Below are positions 38,222 through 39,189 of a stretch of DNA of 39,189 nucleotides, one piece after another (within the stretch, counting starts at the first letter, position 1; each line of letters begins with the position of its first letter). The translations under genes and the position numbers were made by a program. Source of the DNA: Bacteroidaceae bacterium (GTDB lineage: Bacteria > Bacteroidota > Bacteroidia > Bacteroidales > Bacteroidaceae); assembly GCA_017933995.1 (NCBI GenBank), contig JAGBKI010000039.1, positions 1 to 39,189 on the forward strand. Reading direction: 5' to 3'. A model generated the notes under the pieces. It had not been told where the DNA came from. It worked only from the letters and a program-made list of their open reading frames with translations, and made no database searches.

Positions 38222-39189
38222 CTACACTTTCGTGAGCATTCGGTCGATGCTCTCGGCTGCGCGCTTGCCGTCGCCCATGGCGAGAATGACGGTGGCGCCG
38301 CCGCGCACGATGTCGCCGCCCGCGAAGACTGCCGGGACGCTCGACTGCATGTCGTCGCCCACGGCGATTGTGCCTTTGCGCCCCTGCTCAAGCGCGGGGA
38401 GGCTGGCGGGCACGATGGGGTTGGGCGACACGCCGATGGCCACGATGACGAGGTCGACGTCCATCGTCTCGGTGGCGCCGGGGATGGGTTCGGGGCGGCG
38501 GCGTCCCGAGGCGTCGGGTTCGCCGAGGCGCATCTTCTGCAACACGATCTGGCGCACGTGGCCGCTCTCGTCGGCCAGGTATTCGAGGGGGTTGCACAGC
38601 GTGCGGAACTCGACGCCCTCCTCCTTGGCGTGGCGCACCTCTTCGAGACGGGCGGGCATTTCCTGCTCGCTGCGGCGGTAGATGATGACGGCCTGCTCGG
38701 CGCCGAGGCGGCGGGCGGTGCGCACGGAGTCCATAGCCGTGTTGCCGCCGCCGATGACGGCCACGCGGCGGGCGCGGGGTACGGGCGTGTAGGACGCGGG
38801 GCTGGAGGCGTCCATCAGGTTGACGCGCGTGAGGTATTCGTTCGAGGAGAGGATGCCGTTGTAGTTCTCGCCGGGAATGCCCATAAAGTTGGGCAGTCCG
38901 GCGCCGCTGGCCACGAAGACGGCGCGGTAGCCGTCAGCCTGCAACTGATCGACGGTGACGGTCTTGCCCACGATGCAGTCCTTGACGAACTCCACGCCGC
39001 TGCGGCGCAGGCTGTCAATCTCGAAGTCCACAATCTCGTTGGGCAGGCGGTATTCGGGTATGCCGTATTTGAGCACACCGCCCAGTTCGTGGAGCGCCTC
39101 GAAGACGGTGACGCGGTAGCCGCGCCGCGCCAGGTCGCCCGCGCAGGTGAGTCCGGCGGGGCCGCTGCCCACGACGGCCACGCGGGGGG
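38222..39189 (-). CDS. gltD: Glutamate synthase small-subunit-type NAD(P)-dependent oxidoreductase (5' end outside window)
   Basis: The last 322 codons are present; the frame runs off the right edge (PRVAVVGSGPAGLTCAGDLA). It has two nucleotide-binding motifs, GSGPAGLTCAGDLARRGY with VTVFE, and VAVIGGGNTAMDSVRTARRL, the LGGVLKYGIPEYRLPNEI segment of GltD/GltA-like proteins, and a final GDIVRGGATVILAMGDGKRA (FAD). It passes electrons from NAD(P)H to glutamate synthase. In Bacteroidetes a homotetrameric GltA version, sometimes fused to a DHOD-type electron-transfer domain, is common; this cannot be decided without the 5' end. Confidence 0.93.
   Translation of the reverse strand, partial: PRVAVVGSGPAGLTCAGDLARRGYRVTVFEALHELGGVLKYGIPEYRLPNEIVDFEIDSLRRSGVEFVKDCIVGKTVTVDQLQADGYRAVFVASGAGLPNFMGIPGENYNGILSSNEYLTRVNLMDASSPASYTPVPRARRVAVIGGGNTAMDSVRTARRLGAEQAVIIYRRSEQEMPARLEEVRHAKEEGVEFRTLCNPLEYLADESGHVRQIVLQKMRLGEPDASGRRRPEPIPGATETMDVDLVIVAIGVSPNPIVPASLPALEQGRKGTIAVGDDMQSSVPAVFAGGDIVRGGATVILAMGDGKRAAESIDRMLTKV

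Overview
The window looks like a chromosomal segment of a GC-rich member of the Bacteroidales, most likely Prevotellaceae-like, although species cannot be fixed from sequence alone. Evidence: promoters follow the Bacteroidetes -7 consensus TAnnTTTG (seen before more than ten genes); there is a complete six-gene Na+-translocating NADH:quinone reductase operon; PheS carries a Cys-rich insert; there are several lipoproteins with acid-rich residues after the lipid Cys, DUF6249-type membrane protein next to an ECF sigma factor, and outer-membrane receptor/ECF modules. Most of the DNA is housekeeping, with compact operons separated by unusually repeat-rich intergenic DNA.

Layout. 1-4.4 kb: end of glycyl-tRNA synthetase, an FKBP lipoprotein, menaquinone methyltransferase (menG), a stand-alone ribonucleotide-reductase C-terminal domain protein, folB and a 2[4Fe-4S] ferredoxin. 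4.4-6.9 kb: PhnP-like metallo-hydrolase, a DUF4160/DUF2442 pair joined by a frameshift, and an ElaA-like acetyltransferase. 7-9.4 kb: a broken outer-membrane receptor/ECF-sigma locus in which an apparent deletion joins the sigma gene to the receptor barrel. 9.6-12.3 kb: LRR lipoprotein and two family-2 glycosyltransferases. 12.5-19 kb: murB and pheS (divergent), a sugar nucleotidyltransferase, a stand-alone HsdR-type nuclease domain, a transglutaminase/LRR lipoprotein, a YqeG-type HAD phosphatase and a VanW protein.

19-21.9 kb: an ECF sigma operon (sigma, small membrane protein, DUF6249-like protein) bracketed by large nested palindromes. 21.9-23.9 kb: AraC regulator and an acidic lipoprotein. 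23.9-30 kb: nqrABCDEF on the minus strand, interrupted between nqrC and nqrD by a repeat element. 30.6-33.6 kb: mlaEF, a monofunctional AICAR transformylase and a small basic protein. 33.8-34.4 kb: tRNA-Ser(GGA) and initiator tRNA-Met. 34.5-37.8 kb: a five-gene minus-strand block that looks lower in GC (AlkZ-like winged-helix protein, TIGR04076 protein, radical SAM protein, NTF2-like protein, flavin reductase). The right edge is the 3' part of a glutamate synthase small-subunit-type gene.

The most novel material is non-coding. (1) A 9-bp-unit repeat (AGGTTTAAG) begins 1-8 nt after the stop codons of glyS, murB, pheS and nqrC, always in the same orientation relative to the gene, and usually has an inverted partner with a GCCGGACGG signature. 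(2) An 82-84 bp tandem repeat occurs in three copies before menG and before mlaE, each copy carrying a promoter-like TATCTTTG or CATCTTTG box pointing at the downstream gene. (3) Several 140-270 bp nested palindromes and two long-inverted-repeat elements with AT-rich cores lie in gene-free DNA. No CRISPR array, integrase or transposase gene was seen.
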